Positions 34,201 through 44,549 of a stretch of DNA of 64,000 nt are shown piece by piece. Under the pieces are notes generated by a model. The model did no database searches, was not told the origin of the DNA, and saw nothing but the letters and a program-made list of their open reading frames with translations. Both the position numbers and the translations under genes were made by a program. Source of the DNA: Rutpela maculata (taxonomy: Eukaryota; Arthropoda; Insecta; Coleoptera; Cerambycidae); NCBI GenBank assembly GCA_936432065.2, contig OW386287.2, positions 187,549,729 to 187,613,728 on the forward strand, given 5' to 3'. Positions within the stretch are counted from its first letter, which is position 1, and the number at the start of each line of letters is the position of its first letter.

Positions 34201-34783
34201 CTACATCGATAAACAAAAAATATAATTAATTTCCAGTTTATACTTTCTGTAATTGGTCTGTAACATTTTTTTGATAAAGTAATACTTTTCGAGATACTTG
34301 ACGAAAGCCGTTTGGAAATACCTTTTTTTAAGCTAAAATCGCAATTTTGAAGTCGTTATAACTTAAAAACTATCAATTTATGTGAAAAATCGCATAGAAC
34401 CTTTTCATCTTAAAATTCGATTCTATTTCAGCTTCAATAAATACATATATATTTTAAGTGCCACCCCCTATAAATTTAATTAGCAAGCCCCCGCACAATA
34501 TAGAAACTTTTCTGTGAAGCATTTACTATTATACTGCCAAAAATGAACGAACGAAATCCGTTCAATATGACATTATTCCGAAGTTAAAACCTCTAGTTAC
34601 TGTTCTATCATTAATACAATCTTTTTTAGCAAATATATGAAGTATCCTGATTTCTATGTTAAGTACAAACAACCCTTAGTTCTCCCCATGACACTTGAAC
34701 GTTCCCTGAAAACTCCATACTTACCAGACCGAGCATTAACTGGGGTCTACAGCCCTTGTAGCGATAGAGCTTATAAGAGATAA
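25215..34783 (+). CDS. Four-exon gene for a 184-aa Tyr/Pro-rich protein, unrecognised family
   Basis: Exons are 25215-25346, 27812-27970, 30604-30713 and 34630-34783. Donors are GTAAGT, GTAAGA and GTAAGA; acceptors are TTTTTAG, CTTTTAG and TTTTTTAG. Phases join cleanly (0, 0, 2) into 184 residues with a TAA stop. The protein starts METYPARIQTDFMGAPIPEK. It contains YGPTGKMEYFQEYR, VPPYDWGMGPIPYTPHPDV, YTGSLHPLNYF and YLPDRALTGVYSP, and ends SDRAYKR. There is no signal peptide, membrane segment or known catalytic motif. The short Y/P/G-rich phrases resemble microtubule-inner-protein style sequences of sperm and cilia, but that is impression only. ATG context is CACAATGG. The introns are filled with transposon debris. 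A long-TIR element ends 93 bp upstream of the ATG, so the promoter or 5' UTR must lie within or beyond it. Confidence 0.85.
25565..26590. mobile_element. TIR element with subterminal CGGAC motif repeats (intron 1)
   Basis: GGTGATCTCGCCAGTGACCGG (25565) is mirrored at the right end (CCGGCTTACTGGCGAGATCACC, ending 26590). The interior repeats a short motif close to CCAGTANTCGGAC in both orientations near 25580, 25772, 25974, 26018, 26070, 26190, 26205, 26549 and 26567. It has no coding content. It lies entirely within intron 1 of the 184-aa gene. The target duplication is unclear. Confidence 0.65.
26591..27811. other. Rest of intron 1
   Basis: AT-rich intron sequence. On the minus strand, 27766-27714 reads as a start codon plus 16 further codons (MSTEERNKKKTLFAIFR) ending in a good donor (AG/GTAAGT), a possible antisense first exon with no partner found. 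Nothing else supported. Confidence 0.35.
28191..29167 (-). pseudogene. 5'-truncated LINE: RT C-terminal domain and (TATC)n tail
   Basis: Minus-strand translation from 29165 runs LGVKLDPKLTWDSHTNQVCN, then KIATYTYLLRNL, TAYHSLIHSSISYAILVWG, SAQRKVIRIISGL, then YSTRNRDNL and LGIQFFNALPPEVRSL. This is the thumb and C-terminal region typical of Jockey/CR1-superfamily LINEs. One in-frame stop (about 28584) precedes a further RVKKYLL-like tail. It ends at its 3' side in a (GATA)n run on the plus strand (28191-28235), i.e. a (TATC)n tail. The 5' truncation is just before the L-G-V-K motif. It lies in intron 2 of the 184-aa gene, antisense to it. Confidence 0.8.
29234..29382. mobile_element. 149-bp MITE/hairpin
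   Basis: TTATGAAACGGATTTCTGTAC at the left and its inverse (GTACCGAAATCCGTTTCGTAA) at the right. The arms extend inward (CAATTATTTTTTACGATG versus CATCATCGAGAAAACAATT), making a long hairpin. TTA...TAA lies at the tips. Non-coding, in intron 2. Confidence 0.65.
29920..30445. repeat. Cluster of TCG...CGACAGTAG motifs (intron 2)
   Basis: A short motif around CGACAGTAG, or its inverse CTACTGTCG, preceded by TCG(A/C)TTAAA- or TATAAG-like sequence, occurs at about 29924, 30240, 30298, 30345, 30390 and 30435. The copies vary in spacing and orientation. Such dense short repeats could be subterminal transposase sites of a lost element or a binding-site cluster. No TIR pair was found. Confidence 0.5.
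30892..31633. mobile_element. 742-bp TA-flanked element with CAGGGTGATTTACCA ends
   Basis: The left end CAGGGTGATTTACCAAGACA, then TGCGGAAAAT, is mirrored at the right (ATTTTCCGCATGCC...TAGATCACCCTG), with TA on both sides (30890-30891, 31634-31635). No transposase remains. It lies in intron 3 of the 184-aa gene and contains the 77-bp hairpin at 31072-31148. The ends fit a Tc1/mariner-type non-autonomous element. Confidence 0.75.
31072..31148. repeat. 77-bp hairpin
   Basis: CGTCACCCTAATATTACAAG is mirrored almost perfectly (CTTGTAATATTAGGGTGACG). The stem is about 29 bp with one mismatch and the loop about 19 bp. It is probably a tiny MITE nested inside the 30892-31633 element. Confidence 0.8.
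31634..31929. other. Intron 3 spacer
   Basis: Nothing recognised between the TA-flanked element and the retrotransposon ORF1 relic. Confidence 0.4.
31930..33060 (+). pseudogene. R1/Jockey-like retrotransposon ORF1 relic (zinc knuckles)
   Basis: Plus-strand frames, broken by several shifts, give RIITGCHTSFEYLLNN, then PPPCRRCGQYKS. In adjacent frames they then give CDAPLKCEIC and SKCKTNLPTKCQACGGEDHK, followed by VWSSKCPKRP. The succession of C-x2-C...H...C knuckles after a basic region is the nucleic-acid-binding part of ORF1 proteins of R1/Jockey-type LINEs. No endonuclease or RT follows; an unrelated foldback begins at 33100. It lies in intron 3 of the 184-aa gene. Confidence 0.6.
33100..34330. 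repeat. Foldback with internal direct repeat (intron 3)
   Basis: GTAAAAAAAGTATTTCCAAAC, then GGCTTTCGTC, at the left is mirrored at 34290-34328. The arms run inward for about 170 bp to the AATTTCGGAGATATTTAAG / CTTAAATATCTCCGAAATT pair. The inner part is a direct duplication of roughly 510-bp period: TTTCGGAGATAT...ATATCTCAGAAA(C/T)TGTGACACCT is found at 33235-33330 and 33757-33850. Non-coding. It ends about 300 bp before exon 4 of the 184-aa gene. Confidence 0.7.
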
Positions 34784-34857
34784 TTTAAAAACAAGCATCA
34801 AACATGGCTTTTTGTTCACTGTTGTTATTGTTTAAAAAAGCGATTGTAACCTTTAAG

Positions 34858-34863
34858 AATAAA
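34858..34863 (+). promoter_or_regulatory. Poly(A) signal of the 184-aa gene
   Basis: AATAAA 75 bp after the stop codon of the gene ending at 34783, in an AT-rich 3' flank. Confidence 0.6.
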
Positions 34864-35513
34864 AACTTTTATTGAATCAAAAACTGATTTATTATTATTG
34901 TTTTATGTTAACAAGACCACACTTGAATTAACTATCGAGTGACAGTCTAAAGTAATCATAGTTACAAAAGTTACTTTTAATGTAAACAGATTCGCCGATC
35001 ATAAGAGAGGCTTCTTGTTGTCGGGGGTGGATGGGACAGGGGGGCAAATGGGCTCGGGCTGGCAGGACTGGTCCGAGGTAAATAGGCATTTGTTCCGGCG
35101 GATAAAAAACCCGACGACCAAGAAAATTTAAATGGCAGCTCTTTTCCCTCCTTAGTCCTTGGAACAAAAAAAATCTCAAATGTAATTTTCAGGCTATTAT
35201 CTTAAAAACTCGGCCACTGACATAAATGCCAGATGTCATTTATAAAAAATTATTAACCCAATAACCTAATTTTGCATGTTCGTCCCAAATTCTGCAAGTT
35301 TGCTTAAGTTCTGATGTATTAAGGAGTCTCCTTTCTTTTTCTTTTGACCTCTGAAACTTTAGAATTATTTTTGTTTTTTTTATGTTTAGAGATGTGTATG
35401 TAGACAGTGTTAGTCGTAATTATTATTGATTATTATTTATTGTTATACTGTTGAAATGTTTCCATTTTTTATTTCGTTCTTTGTTTTTCAATGTCAATAA
35501 ATTTTAATAAAGA
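34864..35513. other. Unassigned intergenic region
   Basis: Contains a GC-richer patch (35000-35120) with a minus-strand open frame (34928-35179, including YPPEQMPIYLGPVLPARAH) that I do not recognise. It may be a fragment of a mobile element. Confidence 0.4.
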
Positions 35514-35600
35514 GTATGGATGTTTAGTGGCGTTTTTAAAAATGTTACCAAGAAGGTAGCAGTCTGCTTTAGACTGTGGTTGAGTCAGAAGAAAATGTTT
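35514..35600 (+). mobile_element. SINE body fragment, second copy
   Basis: Starts GTATGGATGTTTAGTGGCG and stays alignable with the SINE body at 13840-13925 (GTTTTTAA, TGTTAC.AAGA, AGCAGT, TGTTGAGT-like). It lacks the tRNA-related head, so it is 5'-truncated. Confidence 0.5.
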
Positions 35601-36469
35601 TTGCTACTCAAACTTCTAACTTTTCATTTTAGAGCGTTTGACCTTGAAAAATGCAAAATTTTCGCCTGCGGCGCATTTTTTCTCCTTAGGCATTCGCCCA
35701 CAAAAAAAAAAAAACACGGACCACTCAAATTTGAGGTTCTAGTGCTTGATTGGTTTCTCTAAAATTACCAGGGCCAGTTGGACTGACCCCATCCTCCCCT
35801 GCTTGTTGTCACATCTTAAGAGAAATATTAAGGAAGAAACTTTTATTTAGTGTCTATATGGCACAAGGTGAATCCTCAATAAAATAGGGAATAGTCGAAT
35901 AGTTGTATGGGATGGTCTTCATAAGCATTCTTTGAAGCAATTAAATGTTGCATAGAATTATATTTTAAAAATAGATGGATGATTTACGACACTCACCTTC
36001 GGCTCGTGATGTAAACATCACCCTCGCGAGTAATAGCCATCATACGCTTGCTGAATAATCTACTATTCCATATAACTGTTTTTTATTACTTGCCAAGACA
36101 TATACTACTCGGAAAATATAATGATATATGATATGGCCGATGGGCGAAAAAAGGCCCTTATCTACCTTTGTCCTTTGTGCTTCGCTGCACATTTTCGCAA
36201 CTATCTCTGTCCTCGTTGCTCTTATGTAGTAATTGACCATTTCAATATTGTAGATAATAAAATTTCCCAAATCTTTTGTCTAACCTTTTCAGGTATGGTA
36301 ATACACTGTTTGAACCATACAAACTGACTCATTAAATGCATGGTGGTATAAATAACGTACCGCATATTGTATATGCATAGTGGACTGTATACACTGTATA
36401 TACTGTGTACACTGTAATGTGTACTATGTATATGGGTACCACGCCAAAGTATATACTTAAAACAAAATA
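35601..36469. other. Unassigned region with a dispersed repeat piece
   Basis: Segment 36178-36290 (GCTTCGCTGCACATTTTCGC, then CTATCTCTGTCCTCGTTGCTC) recurs near 38280-38365 directly and near 38535-38605 inverted, so it belongs to a dispersed repeat. A low-complexity stretch rich in GTATATACTGT lies at 36365-36435. No gene is supported. Confidence 0.5.
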
Positions 36470-36486
36470 TAAATCTCCATTTACCA

Positions 36487-37303
36487 CAAGGTTCTCCCCT
36501 TTCTCCACTACTCTACAATATATTCTGCTATGACATTTATAATTACAATCTGGAAGATAAACGGAATGTTGACCATAACGCATATATGCTACAATGACGA
36601 TAATTGCCTGGTCTCCCATGGGAAATCTTTGAGAGAAACCATTGAAAAACTTCAGCAACTCTTAGATAATACAATATTCTGGATGAAGAAATAGCGCACT
36701 ATTCCAAATCCAAATAAATCTCATATGATTATATTTAACCATAGAGTTACAGATAATTCTCCATCAATTAATCTACTTCAACAGACACTCCGACCTTGTC
36801 AATCTTGCAAGCACCTAGGTATATCAATATTGACAGCAAGTCAAAATTTAAGTCGCACACAAAATGGTGTAAACAAAGTGTTGTATCAAGAACTAAACAC
36901 TTTAGATCCCTTACATATAAAAATGAAGGTATAAATACGTCGACGGCATATAATATATATAAAATGATTTGCCGACCTATACTGGAATATGGTTTCATTA
37001 TATTTGGAAATTGTCGAAAGCCAGCCTTAAATAACATCGAAGTAGAGGAAAGAAGTAGTCTGAGGAAAATCACGAAAATTAGGCATCCCAATAATCCCTT
37101 GCACAATCCCTCTAATAACCTTCTTTACCAAAAAACCAAAATTGAACCTATACTCTCCCGATTCCAAAGACTCTCAAAAAAATTCTCCAACAATTCATCT
37201 AACCTCGAATTAATAAATCCTTTAATTTACCCAACAAATCCCAACATCCCAACCAAAAAATCTACGAATCCCTCATGTTATTATGTAATCAACAATAGTA
37301 TAT
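36487..37303 (+). pseudogene. Non-LTR reverse transcriptase fragment
   Basis: Plus-strand frames read QGSPLSPLLYNIFCYDIYNY (the RT P-Q-G-S-x-L-S-P motif). After a frameshift comes YNDDNCLVSHGKSLRETIEK, the Y-x-D-D catalytic box, then CKHLGISI. After another shift come SKSKFKSHTKWCKQSV, TAYNIYKMICRPILEYGFII and ERSSLRKITKIRHPNN, the thumb and C-terminal region. The catalytic Asp pair is present, but at least three frame changes and stops show decay. The element is truncated on the 5' side and the endonuclease is absent. Confidence 0.75.
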
Positions 37304-37703
37304 AATCCACATATTATTTTTTATTACTAGTTTTTTTTTCATTATTAATGTTTTATTTTAATTTTAATTCATTTCCAAAAAGAAATAGACATTTCCAAAA
37401 AAAAAATTGCAATTTTTAAGTATTATTTAAAAATATAAAAATAAAAATGTCATTATAACGATATAAGAACAGTCACATTGCTAACAATTGTTTTAAGAAA
37501 AAAATACTAACGAAATATTTTTCGACAATACTGATTTATTACTTCGAGAGACAAGTTGATTGGCTCCAAGAAAGAAGAAAGTCCCAGACATATTTTGGAG
37601 TATATTGTCAGTTGCTCCAAAACAATGCTTGCCGTTCACTAACTTTTCAACCGCACAGAGCATGCACACTCTCTTTCATACGTCAGAAGAGGCGGGCCCA
37701 GTT

Positions 37704-37880
37704 GCTACGCTGCGTCCTCCTCTATCGCATTTGATAGTAGGCATATGCTCTCTCTCTCGCACAATTTTAAACAGCAGAGGTGGCGCGAGTAGCTGCTATG
37801 CTGCGTCCTCCTCTATCGCATTGAATAGAATGGATAGACTCTCTTTCTTGCACATTTTCATATGCTTCAATTTTTAAATT
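37704..37880. repeat. 91-bp tandem duplication
   Basis: GCTACGCTGCGTCCTCCTCT, then ATCGCATT, at 37704 is repeated at 37795 (GCTATGCTGCG...), and the following (C/A)TCTCTCTTTC..GCACA(A/T)TTT phrase repeats with it. Confidence 0.7.
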
Positions 37881-37979
37881 TCAAAGCCTTACAACCCTGA
37901 CTCTTGAACGGTTTTTCACAAGCAACCTTATACTTATCATTTCACAATAAAATTATCTTTATTTTCATATATAATTTAT

Positions 37980-38610
37980 TTGGTTACCAGATCAGTGAAG
38001 GTACCACTTTCGATTCACCTATTTAAAACTAGCAACCGTATAGCCTTGAACTGAAAAGGTAAGCAACCCCATGTTTACATATTCTATAGGTTTCTTACTC
38101 GGTGAAGGTATGGAAAAAAAATTAATTATTGAATTTTCAATTAAGTATAGCCTTGAACATATTTCATTTAGCAACCCATCACCGTTACTTTTGTTAGCAT
38201 ATTTTTTTTCATAAAAAATAGATTTCATTTGGTTACCTGATCGGTGAAGGTCTTTCTTAGTGCGGATCCTGTACTATGTAGCTCATGGCAATTATCTCTG
38301 TCCCCATTGCTCCTACGTAGTAGTTAGTTATTATCGATAGTGTGGATTATAAAATTTCCCAAAATTTTTGTTTAAAAAATTTGATTGCAATATCAATTGT
38401 TTACAAGTTACAGCAACTCGAATTTTCATAATTTTTTTAAACGAGCTGCTGTAAGTTTAAAACAGTTCACCATGGATGAAAATTCTATAAACAAGAGTTT
38501 TGAGAAATTTTATGATCTACAAAATTGATAATAGCCAATTACTCCAAAGGAGCAACGAGAACAGAGATGATTGCAAAAATGTGCAGCGAAGCATACATTT
38601 TCACCATTCT
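37980..38610. repeat. Degenerate repeats and a short foldback
   Basis: GGTTACC.GATC.GTGAAGGT occurs at 37982 and 38231, and TATAGCCTTGAAC at 38040 and 38149. A foldback follows: GCAATTATCTCTGTCCCCATT (38288) is mirrored by GAACAGAGATGATTGC (38559). The same sequence occurs at 36190-36290, so this is a dispersed repeat family. Confidence 0.5.
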
Positions 38611-38803
38611 GATAGCTGTAAATCAAAATATTAACAATAGAGAAGAACAGTTTAAATAAATGTTGTAGCTTTATTCATTTCCTACAATATTGGTAATACC
38701 TAATTTTAGGTAAGTTTTACTAACAGGAAAAACCTATTTTGACTGTAATTTTTTCAACATGGCGACCGAAGCGGTCACGATATTTTTGTGGAAAACATCA
38801 TTT

Positions 38804-39034
38804 AAGGCGTTTTTTCACTGGCCGATACGATACCGATTCGTCGTCAACGACACTGATACAACGATATCGAGGCAGCACAAACGTATAAAATTATATGGAA
38901 CTCTTTTTCACTTGCTGATGCGATACCGTTTTGTCACATTTTGTCGGCGCCTGTTATTATATGCTATTCTTCAGTATCGGTACGACATTGTCTGTATCGT
39001 GTCGATATCGTGTCAGCCAGTGAAAAAACGCCCT
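38804..39034. mobile_element. 231-bp MITE
   Basis: AAGGCGTTTTTTCACTGGCC at the left and GCCAGTGAAAAAACGCCCT at the right are inverted copies. TCATT / AATGA also mirror just outside, so the true tips may lie slightly further out. The interior is rich in GATA(C/T)CG/CGATATCG phrases in both orientations. Non-coding. Confidence 0.7.
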
Positions 39035-40479
39035 AATGATTGGAGCAAGCCCCTCTATAGTATAAAACAATAAAATATCTTCTAGGAATTATCCGTTTTT
39101 TTGCTACAAATTATACTACCAATCAAATATGGAAAATTAGAGGGAAAAAACTGATAAAGTTTTGAAAGAGAGATGTTCATTAAGGCCTATTAAACATACT
39201 AAAAGTCCCCTACTCTATACCTTGCGCTCGAGCCGTCATCTTGGAAAAATAGTGCTCCAATTAAGTTTTTTGCTTATATCTCTCTAACTATATTAGCGAT
39301 GTTGAAATTATGCTTCCTATAAAAAATAGAGCTTATAAAATTCTGCACAGAAAATGTAATATATAATTTTTCCATCTCATCTATTAGAATAATCTTCCGA
39401 AGTACGAAAATTACATTTGATCGGTGCATTTCTAAAACCGTACTCTTTAGTACTAGTTTTCTTAGATATATCTAAGGAAACTAGTAGATTTTGTGCCTGT
39501 TGTATACTATTTCTTAACAGGCACTGTCATTGATGAATTTGTGGTTAAAATTTGAATGTTACAATGGTCAAGTAGGGTTTTATTTAATAAATATGATTTT
39601 GAGATAGATTATTTACATCAAAATTTTTATTTACTATCAAAACTTAAGGTTAAAAAGTATAAAAAAAAAATATATGAAAATAATTTTTTCAGCTAGCACA
39701 GTACTTTCAGGCTTATATGACTAAAAATGAGGGGGCTTGTTGAAAGTTTTTACAAAATTTTGGCCATCTATCAAAAAAGTTACATGAGGGAAAAGTGCTG
39801 AGCACTCGATACTTATTTTAAACCATATATAAGCCTGGAAAGTGTGATGGCTAAAAAAATATTTTTATGTTATGTTAAAAATACTCATTAACAATAGTTT
39901 ATTGAATCATTTATATATATATATATATATGACTGTTATGCCACTAATATATGGTAATGTATAAAAATATGAGTGGATTATTTATTCCACGATATACAAC
40001 TTATTAATTCTTTCTTGCTGTATATTGTGTTTACAATGTATTCTAGACTAAATGTATAAATAGGCACATTTTATTGTTGTTAATAGAAATAACAATTTAG
40101 GCCATATTTAGATAAGATAAAGAATAAGGACATCAGTGAATACCATGCAATAAATAGCAAAGAGGTTTATAAACAATTTTACTACAAACATGAATATTGT
40201 ATATAATAAGTTGTAAACAATGTCAAGAATGATAATCAGCTACCATTTAATCTACTACACTTCCAAGCGAGCATTTTAAATGTGGAAACAAAAAGAATGT
40301 GGAAACTCGGACATTTTCCCAACGGCGTGAACAAATTCAAGTTGACCAACACTACCACTTGATGCCAGGTCCATTTCATCCAACAACTATAAATAACAGT
40401 AATATTAATAATAAAGATAATTTATCTACAATCGACATATAAAGTAGGCATTGTTACAAGCATTTTGAAAGCATAAAGT
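39035..40479. other. Unassigned region
   Basis: AT-rich, with a (TA)9 run at 39914-39931. No open frame of interest and no element end recognised. Confidence 0.45.
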
Positions 40480-40537
40480 TGATGTTTGCCGAACAGCTGT
40501 GAATAATGTCACTTTGCCGCCCGTCTCCCATGGCAAC

Positions 40538-40554
40538 GTGCAGCAAGGTACTTT
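40538..40554. promoter_or_regulatory. RFX X-box-like site (orphan)
   Basis: GTCTCCCATGGCAACG is one inserted base away from the palindromic RFX site GTYNCCATGGYAAC. It sits in a locally GC-richer patch (40485-40580). No transcription unit next to it was recognised, so its role is unknown. Confidence 0.3.
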
Positions 40555-40599
40555 GACGCGTGCTCGAATGCACCAATGTCTTTACACAAGTTTAGTCGA

Positions 40600-41971
40600 A
40601 ACATTGACAATGTAATTTTATGAAATAATAATGCCCCAAAACTGTTGTTAATATAATGCGAGTTGATGTAAGAGTAATAATTAATTATCTATTTTATTTA
40701 TACGAAGAATGCAAGCTTTATAACAATTAATAAAACTTAAATAAACTGACAGAGATTGTGTTTTGTTCGTCTGTTTATTTTGATTACATATGCAAGGTAT
40801 ATGTATATGTAGCCCAGTCGATGAAGGTATTTACCTACAAAAACTTGCAAATTGAATAATTTTTTTTTTAATGAGTTCGTGAAAGTGTATAGAATAATAT
40901 CCTGAAAAGTTTACATTTCGCTCAGATGCAGAACATAAAAAAAAGTGAAAAAAAAATTTTTTTTTTCATCCATTTTTTCAAAATTTTGAAATTAAGTCAA
41001 GGTAGGAAAAAATAAAAATTCAGGATAGACCACGTGTTACTGAACAAAAAATGTAATAAAATGTATCGCTAAAGCCACGGTTTTTCCAGAAAAAAGTGGT
41101 TAAGTGTAACGTTGTAACTCGGAGCTAGATCCACGTGTGCGTGCGCTTGAATACTCATGATTGTGACACCGACGCACTGAATTACATGTCACTAAATCAA
41201 AATTTGTTCGTGTTGGTTCATATAAAAGATGAAAATTGTGGCTTTCTGATGCTTTTTTGTTTTAAACAATAGAAGCAAAGCATGGATGGGAAAAATATAC
41301 TTATATATATTATCACGCTCGAACTCAATCGTCGCAATAAAAAATATAGAAAAATATAAAAGCCCTTCAAAAAAATTCTTTCTTCATTGAGAACTGTTAA
41401 AAAGTCTGTACAGGTAAAATTTTTATATTGGGATAATCGCATGTCCGAAGCCATTTCGAGTAAACTATTAGGCCTAAAAGCATAAATTGGATACCTCTGT
41501 GGAGCTCAAATGGATATCTAACTGGTACAAATATAACGGAAATCATGATAACTCGTATTTTTTTTTAATTTATACATATACGATGGAAACCGTCATTCCG
41601 GTAGCTGTCCTAAACTCGATTTCTAAACTTTAAAAGGTATTTTCTCCTAATATATTTTTCTAAAGTATTACAAAAATTAGTATCGTAATTTTCAAAGTGT
41701 CTACTATTCATATATACCAGTCTTTTTCTGATCAATATAGTTAAATATTTCGCGCCTATAACCTGGCATTACTACGCATGTAGGATATTATTCTATACCA
41801 TTAAAAAAAAAGTTATTCAGTTTGCAAGTTATTGTAGGTTTCAATATAAAATGTTCTGTCGTCTGGGCTAATACGAATAATGAATCGCCGTTTCCGGACA
41901 AAATTCAACTTAATTAATCTTTTTATTTTGATATTTTCAAACGATCGTAGATAAAATTATGTGTGTAATTC
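40600..41971. other. Unassigned region
   Basis: AT-rich, no supported gene. The minus-strand frame at 41218-41454 has no recognised content. Confidence 0.45.
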
Positions 41972-42071
41972 GAGCGCAAAGTGTCATTGCCGCTCTCAAG
42001 TGTTTGACGCACTTCACTTCGCGTTGCACGTCATCTTACACTATCGTGCGGCAATGTGGTGCTTTGCGCTC
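41972..42071. repeat. 100-bp hairpin/MITE
   Basis: GAGCGCAAAGTGTCATTGCC is mirrored at the other end (GGCAATGTGGTGCTTTGCGCTC). A second, weaker mirror (GTGTTTGACGC / GCGTTGCACG) sits inside. No target duplication seen. Confidence 0.65.
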
Positions 42072-42333
42072 TTAATACATATATAGCTATTACAAATGAT
42101 GACTGTTGTTTAATTTATGGCGATATTACTTTCCCCTTGTCAAAAGTAAAATCTGTCTGTTGGCTATTTTGCCACTGTAAGTTGAAAGAAACCTCTGCGC
42201 CATGAAATTATGAATATGCTACAAATAATGAATTATAAACAATATCTAAAACTGTCTTTGCTGAAAAATTCACACATGTATTCAAAACATTTATTTATAG
42301 TCAACTAAATATATGTAATAAATAGGCGACTTA

Positions 42334-42650
42334 ATGGAGTTCTTGGACGCAAGTAAGGCGATTTGGAAATATACCAACTGTCGAGCAAGAATTTATATAT
42401 TTTCAAACAGCCCGGCAGCACTTAAGACTCTAAGTTCAATTACTTTTGAGTCCAAAATTGCCGGAGATTGTCTACAAACAGTAAAGCAACTGACAAGGAA
42501 CAACAAGCTTATGTTTTGATGTGGATGCCAGGACTGCCAGGGCATGAAGGAATAAAAGGGAATGAGATTGCAAATGATCTTGCAAGACGAGGAACTAAAT
42601 TGTCATTTATCGAACTGAAGCTGTTCTATAGAATAGCCGAGAGGTAGACC
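42334..42650 (+). pseudogene. RNase H domain fragment of an R1/Jockey-type retrotransposon
   Basis: The frame gives ARIYIFSNSPAALKTLSS and LQTVKQLTRNNKLMF. After a frameshift at about 42519 it gives WMPGLPGHEGIKGNEIANDL followed by ARRGT. The W-x-P-G-H..G..GNE.AD.LAR signature and the upstream D/N-S-xAA motif are the RNase H domain that follows RT in R1- and I-type LINEs. No RT is attached. The fragment stops just before the minisatellite. Confidence 0.75.
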
Positions 42651-42676
42651 GCTGTGGAAATCTGGTGTACACGCAA

Positions 42677-42812
42677 GTGGAAATCAGCGGAAATCAATGG
42701 AAATCACTGGAAATCAATGGAAATCACTGGTAATCATTGGAAATCGTTGGAAATCAATGGAAATCAACGGAAATCGTTGGAAATCACTGGAAATCAATGG
42801 AAATAAATTTGA
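42677..42812. repeat. 10-bp minisatellite, array 1
   Basis: About 14 units of GGAAATCA(A/C)T with single-base variants. The array is followed by the palindrome GCGCATGCGC at 42827. The same unit forms array 2 at 44550. In frame it reads as repeated NGNQWKS/MEI, which is a by-product of the 10-bp period, not a protein signal. Confidence 0.9.
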
Positions 42813-42814
42813 AA

Positions 42815-44549
42815 ACAATTGCCCTGCGCATGCGCTCATAACGAATTCTCAGCAACAGGTTTTCTTTTGTGAAAGCAAATGCGAATTGTACTGCGGTAAA
42901 GGGCGATAAACTTATTCTTTGTCATCCAAATTACGTATACAAATATAATAAATGTGTGGCTCTTATAATGTCTAGTTTAATGTTTAGTGAAAACTCTGAA
43001 ATATTGAAATAATTTCACTTTACAATCACTTAAATTTCTTACAAATTAGCCTTTCTTACGTAATGCTAGAGTCGGGTCATAGATTTTATTCAGTATTCAG
43101 GGAATCCCCCCACATTTTATCAGAATTTATTAAAGGGCAAGCATAAAACACAACATATTAGTCTTTACAAGGGCCATAATAAAAAATGGAATTGCTTTAT
43201 GACTGTACCAAACTTATTGTGAAGTATGGTGATGTAGCTCACCGTTTTTTGACGGATAAAAAAATTATTAACGATAATAGCATAATATCTTGACAATTAG
43301 CTAACTTTTTGGTGAACATAAAATTCTATAAAATAATGTTTATGTATCTATATTTAGATAAGTTTGAACAGGCGGCCGTCAAAATCTTGAAAATTATGTA
43401 CTGAAGCACTTGCTTTTTGTTATTTTTTGATAGAAACCTTACGACTTTTCTCGTTCGTTTAAAATGTGATTGAAAGTCTGAATAAAATCACAGATCATCT
43501 ATGGATTCTAAAAAAACACTTTTCATAGCACAGCAGTTTTTTCAGTCTTATTTTCTGTTTAAGCAGTTGTTACTACATAAATAAACTCCTTTGTATTGTC
43601 ATAGTTTTTTGCGGATTTCAGGTCTTAGGTATCATCTGAAACAATTTTATGTGTCCTTTTTCAGATTTTTAAAAAGTGATGAAAAGCAAGTGCCTAGGAA
43701 CCCCATTTTTGAGACTTTGGCGGTCGGTACAAGCTCAATTATCAAAACTGTACCGTTTTTTATGACCATTTTGTTAGAGAATTTAATTCTTTACCAAAAA
43801 TCGGTCCAACACAACTCGGACAAACTTTCCCATTTAGGAGTACGTAAGGGCAGTTTTAGAGATTTTTTTTTAAAAATCTTATATAAAATTTTTTATTAAT
43901 TCGTTTAAGTTTGTGTTTAAAATAGCAACTCGATCGGATGATTATTTTTGCCGCCGCAGTGACCTTGAAAGAATTTTTTTTAAAATTTTGCGATCCGGAT
44001 AGTACGATTTTTTTTTAAATTCGTTTAAGTTAATGTTTAAAAGCGCAGTACCATCGGACAATATGTCTTTTACTGTTGCAATCAGCTTGCAGCTGCAATC
44101 GTCAAGTTCTGAGAAAAAGAATATTCGTTAAATAAGGCAAAGCATCATCATTAATATTCTGGATATCTCAAATATATAGAATGGATCTACACTACACATT
44201 TAACAGGAAACGACCAGTATTGATGCAAATATAAATCAGTACCGCATTACGCAATTATTAAAAGTGAGTGTTTTTTGTTACTCAGAAAATTATAATTTTC
44301 TCTATGGAAAGTGAAAGGCACATTTTTAACCTATCTCGTTCATATTTTAAGATATTGACAAAAAAGCATAAAACCCCGCATTTGTTGCTGTCATTGTTAA
44401 TAACTGTTTATCCGAAAAAACGGTATATATTGTGCTTTGTATTTTAAGTATGACTTCTCGTATAATTTCATACAGATCTGTACTCCGAAATCTGAGTTTT
44501 ATACGCACAGCATCAGAATTCAAATACCTGCGCATGCGCATGTTTCCAT
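42815..44549. other. Unassigned region between minisatellite arrays
   Basis: Open frames (43591-43899, 44347-44559) show no recognised domain. GCGCATGCGC palindromes lie next to both arrays (42827 and 44533). Confidence 0.45.

Noticed and set aside
42664..42909. Repetitive peptide NGNQWKS/MEI as a possible repeat protein
   Set aside because: It is produced by the 10-bp minisatellite, which cycles through all three frames; there is no gene context.
43375..43410. Candidate last EF-hand exon of the CIB gene (minus strand QDFDGRLFKL)
   Set aside because: It lacks the first Asp positions and the invariant Glu of an EF-hand loop, and runs into a stop after five more codons with no acceptor.
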